The position numbers and the translations under genes were made by a program. Positions 41,698 through 51,954 of a stretch of DNA of 64,000 nucleotides are shown one piece after another (position 1 is the first letter of the stretch; the number at the start of each line of letters is the position of its first letter). The DNA lies in the NCBI RefSeq assembly GCF_900142075.1, contig NZ_FQZO01000003.1:536523-600522 (forward strand). Reading direction: 5' to 3'. This DNA comes from Clostridium amylolyticum (GTDB lineage: Bacteria > Bacillota > Clostridia > Clostridiales > Clostridiaceae). Under the pieces are notes generated by a model. It worked only from the letters and a program-made list of their open reading frames with translations, searched no databases and was not told where the DNA came from.

Positions 41698-42294
41698 ATG
41701 GAATATAAATCAACCATTAAGTCTAGACCATATTTATATAAAGAAACTAAAAAGGCAGCAACCCTTATAAATAAAGGAATAAGCATTGATGAGATAAAGG
41801 ATAAGTCTCTAGAAGATAATATTTTTCAGCTTGAAAGTGAAGCCAGAAAGAGAGAGGTTGCATCAATAATAGTAACTAGGCTTAAAGATTTAGATGCTTT
41901 TATTATTGAAAAAATATCAGAGGGAAATGTAGAAACTTCAAAGATATTGGTTTTATATGGAATTATTAAAACAGACAGATTATTTTTTGAGTTTATGAAT
42001 GAAATTTTTAAAGAAAAGCTCTTATTAAGAGATTTATTTTTAAGGGATAAAGATTTTAGTGTATTTTTTCAAAGTAAAAGAGAGCAAAGTGAAAAGGTAG
42101 CCTCTTGGACAGAATATACCTTTAAAAAGTTAAAACAAGTTTATGTAAGAATTCTCTTTGAATGTGGGCTAATTGAAAACCAAAAAGGTGATAGAAAGAT
42201 AAAAATTCCAATTTTAGAGAGTGAAGTTAAAGAGTATTTGTATAAAATTGGGGATAAAATATACATAAATGCCATAATAGGAGATAGAGAGTAG
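41698..42294 (+). CDS. brxA: BREX type 1 protein BrxA
   Basis: A 198-residue DUF1819 protein, the small first component of type 1 BREX, a NusB-like nucleic-acid-binding fold. It contains the helical TIKSRPYLYKETKKAATLI region and the KILVLYGIIKTDRLFFEFM core, with a C-terminal winged-helix-like part (RILFECGLIENQKGD). GGAGGTGA at 41682-41689 fits the ATG at 41698; longer in-frame starts (41629, 41692) are poorly spaced. It is the first gene of the island, 13 bp before brxB. It is needed for BREX methylation and/or phage defence in the better studied systems, but its exact role is unclear. Confidence 0.82.
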   Translation: MEYKSTIKSRPYLYKETKKAATLINKGISIDEIKDKSLEDNIFQLESEARKREVASIIVTRLKDLDAFIIEKISEGNVETSKILVLYGIIKTDRLFFEFMNEIFKEKLLLRDLFLRDKDFSVFFQSKREQSEKVASWTEYTFKKLKQVYVRILFECGLIENQKGDRKIKIPILESEVKEYLYKIGDKIYINAIIGDRE

Positions 42295-42307
42295 GTTATG
42301 AGTAATC

Positions 42308-42889
42308 ATGAAAGACATATATAAAAGAATTGACGAGATATTACCTAAGATAGTAGAGCCTAGCTTTAGACAAAATAAGGGCTTAGGCAATGAAATTGGA
42401 TTTTATGTATTTGATTATGAAGCAGAATATGAACTTTTAGTTAGAGAAAAAGTAAAGTATATAAAAGAAAAGGCTAAGAGTGCACATGGGTTGAATATAG
42501 TAGAGTTTGATCTATATGATATTATTTTAGAAATTTTAGATTCCAAAGGATACCTTAAAAAGAACTTTGAAATAGAAGAGAAAAAGGGAAGCGAGTTTGT
42601 ACTAAATGCAACTAAAAAAACATTGAGATTAACATTAGAAAATGATTTAGTAGTTGATTATGTAGCCAATGGATTAGAAGGTGCGGATATAGTGTTTTTA
42701 ACAGGGATTGGAAAAGCTTGGCCAATAATTAGGTCCCACACTATTTTAAATAATCTTCATAGAATCGTAGAAAAGCAACCCTTAGTTATGTTTTTTCCAG
42801 GTAATTACGATGGAGGAACACTTATGCTATTTAACACTTTAAAGGATGATAACTATTATAGAGCATTTCAATTAGTAGATAGATTTTAA
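42308..42889 (+). CDS. brxB: BREX type 1 protein BrxB
   Basis: A 193-residue DUF1788 protein, the second standard component of type 1 BREX. KGLGNEIGFYVFDYEAEYEL near residue 30 and GIGKAWPIIRSHTILNNLH followed by PLVMFFPGNYDGGTLMLF at the C-terminus are its recognisable blocks. The biochemical role is unknown; it interacts with other BREX proteins. It is co-directional and 13 bp after brxA, but ~100 bp before brxC, with an inverted CTTTACAA/TTGTAAAG pair in that gap (42903-42932). Confidence 0.85.
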   Translation: MKDIYKRIDEILPKIVEPSFRQNKGLGNEIGFYVFDYEAEYELLVREKVKYIKEKAKSAHGLNIVEFDLYDIILEILDSKGYLKKNFEIEEKKGSEFVLNATKKTLRLTLENDLVVDYVANGLEGADIVFLTGIGKAWPIIRSHTILNNLHRIVEKQPLVMFFPGNYDGGTLMLFNTLKDDNYYRAFQLVDRF

Positions 42890-42988
42890 ACTGAATTAAC
42901 AACTTTACAAAAGTTGATTATTTCTTGTAAAGGTATAGATACAAAGGTGTATGAGATGATTTTTTAAAAACCAGAGGGGGAAATTAAG

Positions 42989-45900
42989 ATGGAATTTCAG
43001 TTAAAAGAAATGTATTATAAGGAAATTGATAGAGATATCAAAGGTGTTATAAAAGTAGGTCAAGCAGACGATGAAAACATAAAGCAAGAGCTAGAGGAAT
43101 ATGTTGTAACTAGCGAGCTAAGTGCAAGGCTTGATAGTTTTTTTGAAGTTTATAAGAAAAGTATTATAGGATATACAGAAAAAAACGGAGTTTGGATTTC
43201 TGGTTTCTTTGGAAGCGGTAAGTCTCACTTTTTAAAAATACTATCTTATCTTTTAGATAATAGGGAAATAGAAGGAAAGAGAGCCATTGATTATTTTGAT
43301 GATAAAGGATTAGATAATTTTATTTTAGCAAATATGAAGTTAGCTGGAGATGCATCAACAGATGTTATTCTTTTTAACATAGATTCAAAATCCGATTCTA
43401 ACTCCAAGTCTAATAAGGATGCCATAGTTAATGTATTTAATAAAGTTTTTAATGAAATGCAGGGCTTTTGTGGTTCCATGCCATGGATTGCAGATTTAGA
43501 AAGGCAAATGGTGAAAGATGGAGTTTATGAAAGCTTTAAAGAGGTCTTTGAAGAAATATCTGGCAATTCATGGGTTGGATCAAGAGAAGACTTCTATTAT
43601 GAAGAAGATGCAATTATTGAAGCCTTATCTAAGACTACAAAAATGAGTGAGGAAGCAGCAAGAAACTGGTACAATAAATGCGAAGAAAATTATTCTTTAA
43701 GCATAGATAAGTTTGCTACAAGAGTTAAAGAGTATATTGATTCTAAAGGTAATAATCATCATGTGGTATTTTTAGTGGATGAGATTGGTCAGTATATAGG
43801 CGATAGTAGAGATCTTATGCTGAATTTACAAACAGTGGTAGAAGATTTAGGCACTACCTGTGGGGGGAAATGTTTTGTTGTAGTAACCTCCCAAGAAGAT
43901 TTAGGAGATATAGAAGTTGCGAAAGGAAAAGATTTTTCAAAGATTCAGGGAAGATTTGATACTAGATTGTCTTTGTCATCAGCAAATGTTGATGAAGTAA
44001 TTAAGAAGCGTATACTTAGAAAAAAAGACTGGTCCACAAGTCATTTGAAAGCATTGTATGGACAAAAGGAATCCATAATAAAGAACCTTATAACCTTTAA
44101 TGCTGAAAATGAAATGAAGCTATATAAAAGCAGTGAAGATTTTTCAGAAGTTTATCCCTTTGTGCCATATCAATTTAACTTGCTACAAGCAACTTTTAAT
44201 GGTGTAAGAGAGCATGGTGCATCAGGTAAGAGCTTATCTAAAGGAGAAAGAAGCTTACTTGGGGCATATCAGCAAGTTGCTATAGAATATATGAATAGCG
44301 GTACTGATATAATTGTTCCATTTTCTGCGTTTTATAATACCATAGAAACATTTTTAGATTCTTCCATTAGATCGGTTATTATTAAGGCAGATAAAAATGA
44401 ACATTTAAATAAATTTGATGTAGAAGTTTTAAAACTATTATTTTTAATTAAATATGTAAAAGAAGTAAAGTCTAATATAGAAAATGTTTCAACATTGCTG
44501 GTAAGTGAAATTGATGCGGATAAAATAGAATTAAAGAAGAAAGTTCAAGAGTCTTTAAATAATCTTATAAGAGAAACATTAGTGCAAAAAAATGGGGATG
44601 AGTATGTATTCTTAACAAATGACGAGCAAGATGTAAATAGAGAGATTAAGAACATGCCTGTAGACCTGGGAGAGGTTACTCAAAAGGTAGGGGAAATAAT
44701 CTTTGATGATATATATGGAGATCCTAAATTTTCATATTCAAGAAGATACGCATTCACCTTTAATAAGATTGTAGATGATAGAACCAGAGGACCTCAAACC
44801 AATGACATAGGGGTTAAAGTTATAACTGCAAACTTTGATTTAGTAGGAGCATCCAACGAAAGTGAATTAAAGTTACTGTCTACTAGAGAAAACAACGTGA
44901 TTATAAATATAGCAAAGGATGTTAACTATTTAGAGGAAATAGAAAATGTACTAAAGATTGATGCTTACCTAAGGGTTAAGGGTGGAACAAAATCAAGTAT
45001 AGCCATAGAAGATATTAAGGCAAAGAAAAGTAGGGAAAGAGAAGAGAGATCAAAAAGGGCAAAATTCTTAATAGAAGATGCTTTGAGAAATGCTGAAGTA
45101 TATGTAAACGGCAGCCTTTTAGATATAAAAGAAAAAGCTGGGGTAGATAGAATAAATGAAGGGTTAAGGGCGTTAGTAGATTCTAAATATAATAAAATAA
45201 ATTATGTAAAAGACTTTAAAGAAAGTACTAAAGACCTCTATGACATCATGGATGCTAGAATAAATCAAATGTCATTAATGGACAAAAATCCAAATAGGCT
45301 AGCAGTAGAAGAAGTTAATACACATATCCAAACTAGCTCTGCAAGGAATCTTCAAGTCACAGTTAAGAATGTGTTAACTAAGTTTTCAAATGCTCCTTAC
45401 GGATGGAAAGACATTGACATACAAGCTATAGTAGTAACTTTATTTAAAAATCAAGAAATCAAGGTTATATTAAACGGGGAAGTATTAACTCCTTATAATA
45501 GAGAAATTATAAACTATGTAACAAAAAGAGATTATATAGAGAGAGTAATTTTAAAAACAAGGGAAAAGGTAAATCAAAAGTATATTGAAGTGGTTAAGGA
45601 TTTAAATAAAGATTTATTTGGATTCTCTTCATTACCATCGGATGAGGATGGGATAATGAGGACATTTAAAGATGAGTGTAAAGAAGAACTTTCAAAAGTA
45701 AATGAAATGCTTGTTAACTTTACATTTAAAAATTCTTATCCTGGAGAGCAAATATTAAAAGATGGTAAAAAACTATTTGCTGAAGCGATTAATATTACGG
45801 ATACTATTGATTTTTTTAAGAGAGTATATGATTTAGAAGATGATTTCCTAGACTATGCTGATAATATTGATGAAATAAAAGGATTTTTCTATAAGAAAGA

Positions 45901-46633
45901 AAATGGAAGATTGGATTTTTCATCAAGAGGAGAGCAGAGAATTATCTTTGATGATGCCTTAGATAAATTAGCAAATTATAAAGATAACAAAGAATATATA
46001 GTAAATGATGATGTAAAAGCAATTATAGGAGAAATAACAGAGATAATAAGAATGTCTAAGCCTTATTCAAGGATACCTGAAATACCTTTTCTTATAGAAA
46101 AGTATAATAATAAGATAGTGTCCTTGCTAGAAGAGGAAAGTGTCCCTGTAAAAGGATTTATAGAAATGTGCAGAAATGAAGTGTTTGAAACTTTAGAGGC
46201 ATATGACTTTAAGGATAAATTTAAAGATAATATAATTGAAGAATTTAATAATCTTTATAATAGAGTTGATGGAGCTAGTAGTTTTGCTGTACTTTCATCA
46301 ATGCCAGACTTGGCAGAAAAGATTAAGCTTAAGTGGATTAAAGAAATAGTTGCGGAGAATGAAAGAGAAAAGAGGATAAAAGCTAAAGAAATAGAAGAGG
46401 CAAATAGAGTAGCTGAAGTAGCAGCAGGTAGTGTGATTAAAGATTCTAAATCTCAACATAAAGTAGAACCTATACCAGAGGTGGTTATTAAGACTAAAAC
46501 TCTTAGCATGAGAGAATTAGTGAAGGGACAAAAAACTATAAAGAATAATGATGATATAGATGAAGTAGTAGAAGCACTAAGAAGTAAATTAAGAGAAGAA
46601 TTAGAGAAGGATACAATAATAAGCTTGGTATAA
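42989..46633 (+). CDS. brxC: BREX type 1 P-loop ATPase BrxC
   Basis: A 1214-residue protein, the normal BrxC size. Walker A is GFFGSGKSH at residues 72-80, Walker B VVFLVDEIGQYIG around 257-269, inside a large STAND/AAA-like NTPase. The middle and C-terminal regions are helical with coiled-coil character (~680-1100). BrxC is required for both host methylation and exclusion of phage DNA in characterised systems. GAGGGGGA precedes the ATG. pglX follows after a GNRA-loop hairpin. Confidence 0.93.
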   Translation: MEFQLKEMYYKEIDRDIKGVIKVGQADDENIKQELEEYVVTSELSARLDSFFEVYKKSIIGYTEKNGVWISGFFGSGKSHFLKILSYLLDNREIEGKRAIDYFDDKGLDNFILANMKLAGDASTDVILFNIDSKSDSNSKSNKDAIVNVFNKVFNEMQGFCGSMPWIADLERQMVKDGVYESFKEVFEEISGNSWVGSREDFYYEEDAIIEALSKTTKMSEEAARNWYNKCEENYSLSIDKFATRVKEYIDSKGNNHHVVFLVDEIGQYIGDSRDLMLNLQTVVEDLGTTCGGKCFVVVTSQEDLGDIEVAKGKDFSKIQGRFDTRLSLSSANVDEVIKKRILRKKDWSTSHLKALYGQKESIIKNLITFNAENEMKLYKSSEDFSEVYPFVPYQFNLLQATFNGVREHGASGKSLSKGERSLLGAYQQVAIEYMNSGTDIIVPFSAFYNTIETFLDSSIRSVIIKADKNEHLNKFDVEVLKLLFLIKYVKEVKSNIENVSTLLVSEIDADKIELKKKVQESLNNLIRETLVQKNGDEYVFLTNDEQDVNREIKNMPVDLGEVTQKVGEIIFDDIYGDPKFSYSRRYAFTFNKIVDDRTRGPQTNDIGVKVITANFDLVGASNESELKLLSTRENNVIINIAKDVNYLEEIENVLKIDAYLRVKGGTKSSIAIEDIKAKKSREREERSKRAKFLIEDALRNAEVYVNGSLLDIKEKAGVDRINEGLRALVDSKYNKINYVKDFKESTKDLYDIMDARINQMSLMDKNPNRLAVEEVNTHIQTSSARNLQVTVKNVLTKFSNAPYGWKDIDIQAIVVTLFKNQEIKVILNGEVLTPYNREIINYVTKRDYIERVILKTREKVNQKYIEVVKDLNKDLFGFSSLPSDEDGIMRTFKDECKEELSKVNEMLVNFTFKNSYPGEQILKDGKKLFAEAINITDTIDFFKRVYDLEDDFLDYADNIDEIKGFFYKKENGRLDFSSRGEQRIIFDDALDKLANYKDNKEYIVNDDVKAIIGEITEIIRMSKPYSRIPEIPFLIEKYNNKIVSLLEEESVPVKGFIEMCRNEVFETLEAYDFKDKFKDNIIEEFNNLYNRVDGASSFAVLSSMPDLAEKIKLKWIKEIVAENEREKRIKAKEIEEANRVAEVAAGSVIKDSKSQHKVEPIPEVVIKTKTLSMRELVKGQKTIKNNDDIDEVVEALRSKLREELEKDTIISLV

Positions 46634-46638
46634 AACTT

Positions 46639-46658
46639 GTGGGGAGGAAACTCCCCAC
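46639..46658 (+). other. GAAA tetraloop hairpin between brxC and pglX
   Basis: GTGGGGAG-GAAA-CTCCCCAC: a perfect 8-bp stem with a GNRA loop and no T-run. It is likely a stable mRNA hairpin at the operon joint (stabilising, attenuating or processing), not a full terminator. Confidence 0.7.
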
Positions 46659-46683
46659 TAAATTTTAACATGGAGGAGTTTAT

Positions 46684-49600
46684 ATGGATAAGAATAAGAT
46701 AAAATCCTTTGCAGTATGGGCCAGAAGAAAACTTATAAGTTCAGTGCAAGATAGGGCAAGGTATATAGGGATATTTATAGATAATGAAGGAAAATATAAT
46801 GAGCTAAAAGCTGAGCAGGTTCAAGGGGGATTTAAACTTGAAGGTGTTGAGGGAGTTTTTAAATTATCTTATAAGGATAGAAAGGTTTTAACTAATAGAA
46901 TTAGGTCTTATGAGGATAATAAAAAAGGCTTTGAACAAGTAATGGAAGAAGTGGCCTATACTTGGTTTAATAGATTTATGGGGCTAAGGTACATGGAAGT
47001 TAATGATTATCTTCCTACAAGCATAAGAATACTCTCATCAGAAATAGAAGGAAAAACAGAACCGGATGTTTTAACTAGAGTTTCAGAGGTAATAGATGAA
47101 TTAGAGTTAAATGCAGATTACATATATGAACTTTTAGATAGCGGAAAAACAGAAGATAGAGAAGAAGCCTATAAGCATATCTTAGTAAAGCAATGTAATG
47201 AGCTTGGTAAGATAATACCTCAAATGTTTGAAAAAATAAGCGACTATACAGAACTATTACTACCAGATAACCTATTAGAAGAAGGATCTGTTATTAGGAG
47301 GATGGTAGATGATATTGAGGAATCAGACTGGAGAGAAGAGGTAGAAATAATAGGTTGGATGTACCAATACTACATATCTGAAAAGAAGGATGAAGTATTT
47401 GCAGCTTTAAAAAAGAATGTAAAAATAACAAAAGAAAATATTCCAGCAGCAACGCAGTTATTCACTCCAAAGTGGATAGTTAAATACATGGTAGAAAACT
47501 CCCTAGGCAGACTCTGGCTTGAAGGACATCCCAATGAAGAACTCCAAAAACAGTGGAGATACTACCTAGAAGAAGCAGAACAAGACCCAGAAGTGGAAGA
47601 AGAACTAAAGAAAATAAGAGAAGAAAACAGCAAATTAAAACCAGAAGATATAAAAGTACTGGATCCATGCATGGGTTCAGGTCATATTTTAGTTTATGCT
47701 TTTGACGTGCTATATGAAATCTACAAATCAGCAGGATATTCAGAAAGAGAAATCCCCAGACTAATTCTGCAAAACAACCTCTACGGCCTAGACATAGACG
47801 ACCGAGCAGCCCAACTAGCATCCTTCGCTTTAATAATGAAGGCTAGACATTATAATAGAAGATTATTCAGAGAAATAGAAAAAGAAAATATTGATTTAAA
47901 TTTATGCTCAATACAAGAAAGCAATGACATAACTAAAGAAGTTATGGATTACTTTGTTCAAGGAAATGAAGAACTTAGGAAAGATACTGAATATTTAGTT
48001 GCTGTATTTACTGATGCCAAGGAATATGGTTCTATACTTGAAGTAGAACAAGTGAACTTTCAAGCATTGAAACAAAGATTAAAAGAAATCGAAGAAGATC
48101 AGAACTTTATGTTTGGTGATTATAGAAGAATTATTTTAGATAAACTACCTATTATTATTAAACAAGCAGAGATAATGAGTAGGAAGTATGAGATTTGTGT
48201 TACTAATCCGCCTTATATGGGAAATAGAGGTATAGGGAAAAAGTTGAATAAATATTTAAAAGACAATTATTCTAAATCAAAAAGTGATTTAAGCACTGTG
48301 TTTATGGAAAAATGCATAAGTAAGTGCAAGAATAAGGGGTATATGTCAATGATAAATATTCCTACTTGGATGTTTATAAAAACATATAATAAGTTTAGAG
48401 AAAATTTATTAGATGAGAATGGAATAGTTAATCTTACGCATTTAGGAAGAGGTGTATTTGGTTCAGATTTTGGGTCTACAGCGTTTATTATTAGAAAAGG
48501 GTTTAAAGATAATTATAAAGGGTTATATAAAAAACTATTTGATAACCAAGTAGATGTTGATAGTTTAGAAAATAAAGAAAAATTATTCTTAGAAGGGTAT
48601 CAAACTTTTATAACAAAGCAACAAATTTTTGATGTTATTCCAACTAGACCTATTGCATACTGGATAAGTAATAGGGTTGTTGATATATATAACAATAGTG
48701 CAAATGTTGGAACATATTCAGAAGTCACTAATGGTTTGTTTACTTGTAATAATGATTATTTCTTAAAAATGTGGTATGAAGTAAACTTAAACAAATGTAT
48801 TTTCAATTGTGAGAATATGAATGAAACAGAAGAAATTAATAAGAAATGGTTACCTTATAATAAAGGAGGAGCATTTAGAAAATGGTATGGTAATCATGAG
48901 AACATAATTAACTATAAGGACAGTGGTAGAGAAGTAAGGGAATTTAGAGTGAAGCAAGGACAATCATCATCTTTTCCGGGAGAAAAATATTATTTGAATG
49001 AAAGTTTATCTTGGTCATTTGTTAGTTATTCAACATTTGGAGTAAGGTTTTATCCAAAAGGATTTGTATTTGATATAGCAGGATCATCAGTTTTTGCAGA
49101 CAGGGAAACATTGTTATACTTAGCAGGATATTTATGTTCTAAAGTTGCTTATGAATTTTTAAAAATTAACCCAACAATAAATTATCAAGCGGGAAATATA
49201 GATTCATTACCAATAATTTTTGTAGAAGATAAAAAAGAGAGAATTAAAATATTAGTTAATAATAGTATTGAAATTTCAAAGTTAGAATGGAACTCATTTG
49301 AGACTTCATGGAATTTTAAAATTCATCCATTACTAAATTTTTTAGATAAGGTTAAAGATTTTAAGTTAAGTTCTTCTTTTGAGGTTTGGAAAAATGAGTG
49401 TGATGTGAATTTTAATAAGTTAAAGGCTAACGAAGAAGAATTAAACAGAATATTCATTGATATTTATGGATTGCAGAATGAATTAACACCAGAGGTTGAG
49501 GATAAGGATATTACTATTAGGAAGGCTGATAGGGAAAGGGATATTAAGTCATTTATTTCTTATGCTATTGGCTGTATGTTAGGTAGATATTCTATTGATG

Positions 49601-50364
49601 TAGAAGGGCTTGTTTATGCTGGAGGAGATTTTGAGGATAAGTGGAGTTTTGGTGATAAGAAAGTTAGAAAGATAGTGAAGGATGATAATGGTAATGTGGT
49701 AGAGGATTCTTGGGTAGATGCTACTTTCTTGCCTGATGAGGATAATATTATTCCTATTACTGAGGACGAGTATTTTGAGGATGATATAGTTACAAGGTTT
49801 ATAGAGTTTGTTAGAACTGTTTATGGAGAAGTGACTTTAGAGGAAAATTTAGATTTCATTGCGGATTCTATTGGAAGAAAATCTTCAGAGACTTCTAGAC
49901 AGGCTATTAGGAGATACTTTGTTAAGGATTTCTATAAGGATCATTTAAAGGTTTATCAGAAGAGACCTATATACTGGATGTTTGATTCTGGTAAGAATGA
50001 TGGATTTAAGGCGTTAATTTATATGCATAGATATGATGGGCAAACTGTTGCAAGAGTTAGAACTGATTATCTTCATAAACTGCAGAGAAAATATGAAGCA
50101 GAGATACAAAGACAGCAGTTAATAGTAGATTCAGATAAATCTACTGTAAAGGATAAAACTACTGCTAAGAAAAATATAGATAGAATAGCAAAACAGATAG
50201 AAGAGTGTAGAGAGTATGATCAAGTAGTAGCTCACATAGCCAATGAAAGAAAACCTATTGATTTAGATGATGGAGTTAAAGTTAACTATTCGAAATTCCA
50301 AGAGGTTAAGGTAATTAACTCTAAAGGAAAAGAAGTTAAGATGGATTTATTAGCAAAGATATAA
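46684..50364 (+). CDS. pglX: BREX type 1 adenine-specific DNA methyltransferase PglX
   Basis: A 1226-residue N6-adenine methyltransferase that marks host DNA at a 6-bp-type site and directs BREX discrimination. SAM-binding motif I is LDPCMGSGHIL at ~325, with the YGLDIDDRAAQLASFAL block ~50 residues later. The catalytic motif IV is CVTNPPYMG at ~507. The segment from ~520 to 900 would be the target-recognition domain. A helical C-terminus with YLHKLQRKYEAEIQRQQLI follows. GGAGG sets the ATG. The stretch around 47,520-47,830 uses more C-ending codons than the rest. Confidence 0.94.
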   Translation: MDKNKIKSFAVWARRKLISSVQDRARYIGIFIDNEGKYNELKAEQVQGGFKLEGVEGVFKLSYKDRKVLTNRIRSYEDNKKGFEQVMEEVAYTWFNRFMGLRYMEVNDYLPTSIRILSSEIEGKTEPDVLTRVSEVIDELELNADYIYELLDSGKTEDREEAYKHILVKQCNELGKIIPQMFEKISDYTELLLPDNLLEEGSVIRRMVDDIEESDWREEVEIIGWMYQYYISEKKDEVFAALKKNVKITKENIPAATQLFTPKWIVKYMVENSLGRLWLEGHPNEELQKQWRYYLEEAEQDPEVEEELKKIREENSKLKPEDIKVLDPCMGSGHILVYAFDVLYEIYKSAGYSEREIPRLILQNNLYGLDIDDRAAQLASFALIMKARHYNRRLFREIEKENIDLNLCSIQESNDITKEVMDYFVQGNEELRKDTEYLVAVFTDAKEYGSILEVEQVNFQALKQRLKEIEEDQNFMFGDYRRIILDKLPIIIKQAEIMSRKYEICVTNPPYMGNRGIGKKLNKYLKDNYSKSKSDLSTVFMEKCISKCKNKGYMSMINIPTWMFIKTYNKFRENLLDENGIVNLTHLGRGVFGSDFGSTAFIIRKGFKDNYKGLYKKLFDNQVDVDSLENKEKLFLEGYQTFITKQQIFDVIPTRPIAYWISNRVVDIYNNSANVGTYSEVTNGLFTCNNDYFLKMWYEVNLNKCIFNCENMNETEEINKKWLPYNKGGAFRKWYGNHENIINYKDSGREVREFRVKQGQSSSFPGEKYYLNESLSWSFVSYSTFGVRFYPKGFVFDIAGSSVFADRETLLYLAGYLCSKVAYEFLKINPTINYQAGNIDSLPIIFVEDKKERIKILVNNSIEISKLEWNSFETSWNFKIHPLLNFLDKVKDFKLSSSFEVWKNECDVNFNKLKANEEELNRIFIDIYGLQNELTPEVEDKDITIRKADRERDIKSFISYAIGCMLGRYSIDVEGLVYAGGDFEDKWSFGDKKVRKIVKDDNGNVVEDSWVDATFLPDEDNIIPITEDEYFEDDIVTRFIEFVRTVYGEVTLEENLDFIADSIGRKSSETSRQAIRRYFVKDFYKDHLKVYQKRPIYWMFDSGKNDGFKALIYMHRYDGQTVARVRTDYLHKLQRKYEAEIQRQQLIVDSDKSTVKDKTTAKKNIDRIAKQIEECREYDQVVAHIANERKPIDLDDGVKVNYSKFQEVKVINSKGKEVKMDLLAKI

Positions 50365-50371
50365 AGTTAAC

Positions 50372-50399
50372 ATTAGATGAGGGGAATTCCTCATCTAAT
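50372..50399 (+). other. Hairpin after pglX
   Basis: ATTAGATGAGG and CCTCATCTAAT form an 11-bp perfect stem around GGAATT. Only TTG follows, so termination would be partial at best. It separates the core pglX gene from the accessory insert. Confidence 0.6.
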
Positions 50400-50420
50400 T
50401 GTTATAAGGGTGTGTGAATT

Positions 50421-51026
50421 ATGATATTTAGTTATAATAAAGATATTAGAAAAACTGCATATATGAATTGGCGAACAGATCCTAATAATACAGAAGCAAA
50501 TTTTGGAGTTATTGCTAATGGTTATTTTATTTCAGCTAAAGTTTTAACAGAAAAGTATATAGAAAATAACATTAGAAAAGATGCAGACGTTGTGATTTAC
50601 CCTATATTATTTAACACTATTCATGGAATAGAATTGTATTTAAAAGCAATATATATGAAGTTGGCTTATATACTAAAAAAAGAGCAGCAATATGCAGGTG
50701 GTCACAACATTAAAGGGCTATTAGGCATGGTATCAAATTTAGTTAAAGAACTTAAAAATAATAAAGAGCAGTTTAAACAATATAAAAATATAATTAAAGA
50801 TGTTGAACAGTTCATTGATGAAGTATATTTAAAAACGGATAAAATGGATTTTGCAAGGTATTCAGTAGATAACAAGAAAAAAGAAAATTATTTTTATATA
50901 GATAATATTGAAAATGAGATTGTGAATTTACCAGTCTTATTAGATAAAATAAATAAAATGCATGAAGCGTTAGAACAATTATTAAGTCATTTTTTATATG
51001 ATTATGAAGAAGAGGATTATATTTAG
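50421..51026 (+). CDS. HEPN-like accessory protein
   Basis: A 201-residue, mostly helical protein. NTIHGIELYLKAIYMKLAY followed by AGGHNIKGLLGMVSNLV resembles HEPN-domain proteins, which often carry an H-[IVL]-ELxLKA helix and a later GHN/GHD turn. The strict RNase RxxxxH pair is not obvious, so it may be a non-catalytic or nucleotidyltransferase-partner HEPN. It is the first of three accessory genes between pglX and the CRISPR module. The link to toxin-antitoxin or abortive-infection behaviour is inference. Confidence 0.5.
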   Translation: MIFSYNKDIRKTAYMNWRTDPNNTEANFGVIANGYFISAKVLTEKYIENNIRKDADVVIYPILFNTIHGIELYLKAIYMKLAYILKKEQQYAGGHNIKGLLGMVSNLVKELKNNKEQFKQYKNIIKDVEQFIDEVYLKTDKMDFARYSVDNKKKENYFYIDNIENEIVNLPVLLDKINKMHEALEQLLSHFLYDYEEEDYI

Positions 51027-51054
51027 TGGTGGTATGTAAGGAAGGTGATATATT

Positions 51055-51954
51055 GTGCTAATTAATTTTGATAAATGGGAAGTTGATGAGGACTCTCCCT
51101 TTGGTAGTGGTGCTAGTGAGAAAAATTGGCTTATTAATCCTGAAACAAAGCAAAAGGGTATATTTAAGTTTCCAAAAGGTGTAGATACGGGAAATCCTAC
51201 GGGTGAATATTGGGCGGAAAAGCTTGCATCACAATTGGCTGTGATTTTAGGTATTGAATGCGCTAAGGTTGATATTGGAACATACAGAGGTAGAGTTGGA
51301 TCTATGAGTTATATGATATTGAATTATAATGAAGAATTAATAGAAGGTATTCAATATATTACCAATATATACAAAGAATATGATCAGGATAAATTCATTG
51401 ACTATAAAACAGAAGAACCCTATTCTATAAATATGATACTTAAATCAATTGAGGAAACTGGATTAGAAAAGGATTTTCTAACTATTCCTATATTTGATGC
51501 TTTGATAGGCAATAGTGATAGGCATCACAGTAATTGGGGGATAGTAAAAAATAAAATTAACGGTGAAATAAGGATATCACCTTTATATGATAATGGCTCA
51601 TCATTATGCTGTCTTATTGCTACAAAAGATGCTCCTAATATTCTAAAAGATAAAATGAGATTTGAGTCTTTAATATTCGGTAAATCAAAATCTATGATAA
51701 GATGGGAAACACAAAGAAGAATAAGACATTTTGAATTAGTTGAACATATTAAAAGTGAATATTATCAAGAAACAATTTATATAGTAGATAAAATAAGAGA
51801 AAAATTAAGTGAAGATAAAATAAAAGAAATAGTATTAAGTTATGATGATAAAATAATTCATCCAGATTTAAAAGAATTGATAAGTGTTTTTCTAATAGAA
51901 AGAAGAAAAAGAATTATAGATATATATTATGGAGAAAAGGAGGCCGAGCGATGA
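51055..51954 (+). CDS. HipA-like kinase domain protein (kinase lobe only)
   Basis: A 299-residue HipA/phosphatidylinositol-kinase-like Ser/Thr kinase. The ATP-Lys region is KQKGIFKFPKG at ~34. The catalytic loop is DALIGNSDRHHSNWGI at ~150 and the metal-binding segment is SPLYDNGSSL at ~178. The N-terminal subdomain 1 of canonical HipA is missing and appears instead in the next gene. GTG start at 51055, with GGAAGGTGA upstream. It overlaps the following gene by 4 bp (ATGA). No HipB-type HTH antitoxin is present. A role in growth arrest or defence is inferred. Confidence 0.75.
   Translation: MLINFDKWEVDEDSPFGSGASEKNWLINPETKQKGIFKFPKGVDTGNPTGEYWAEKLASQLAVILGIECAKVDIGTYRGRVGSMSYMILNYNEELIEGIQYITNIYKEYDQDKFIDYKTEEPYSINMILKSIEETGLEKDFLTIPIFDALIGNSDRHHSNWGIVKNKINGEIRISPLYDNGSSLCCLIATKDAPNILKDKMRFESLIFGKSKSMIRWETQRRIRHFELVEHIKSEYYQETIYIVDKIREKLSEDKIKEIVLSYDDKIIHPDLKELISVFLIERRKRIIDIYYGEKEAER

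Noticed and set aside
47480..47821. 113-codon minus-strand frame inside pglX
   Set aside because: No start signal. It results from the local C-rich codon usage described as a possible mosaic segment.
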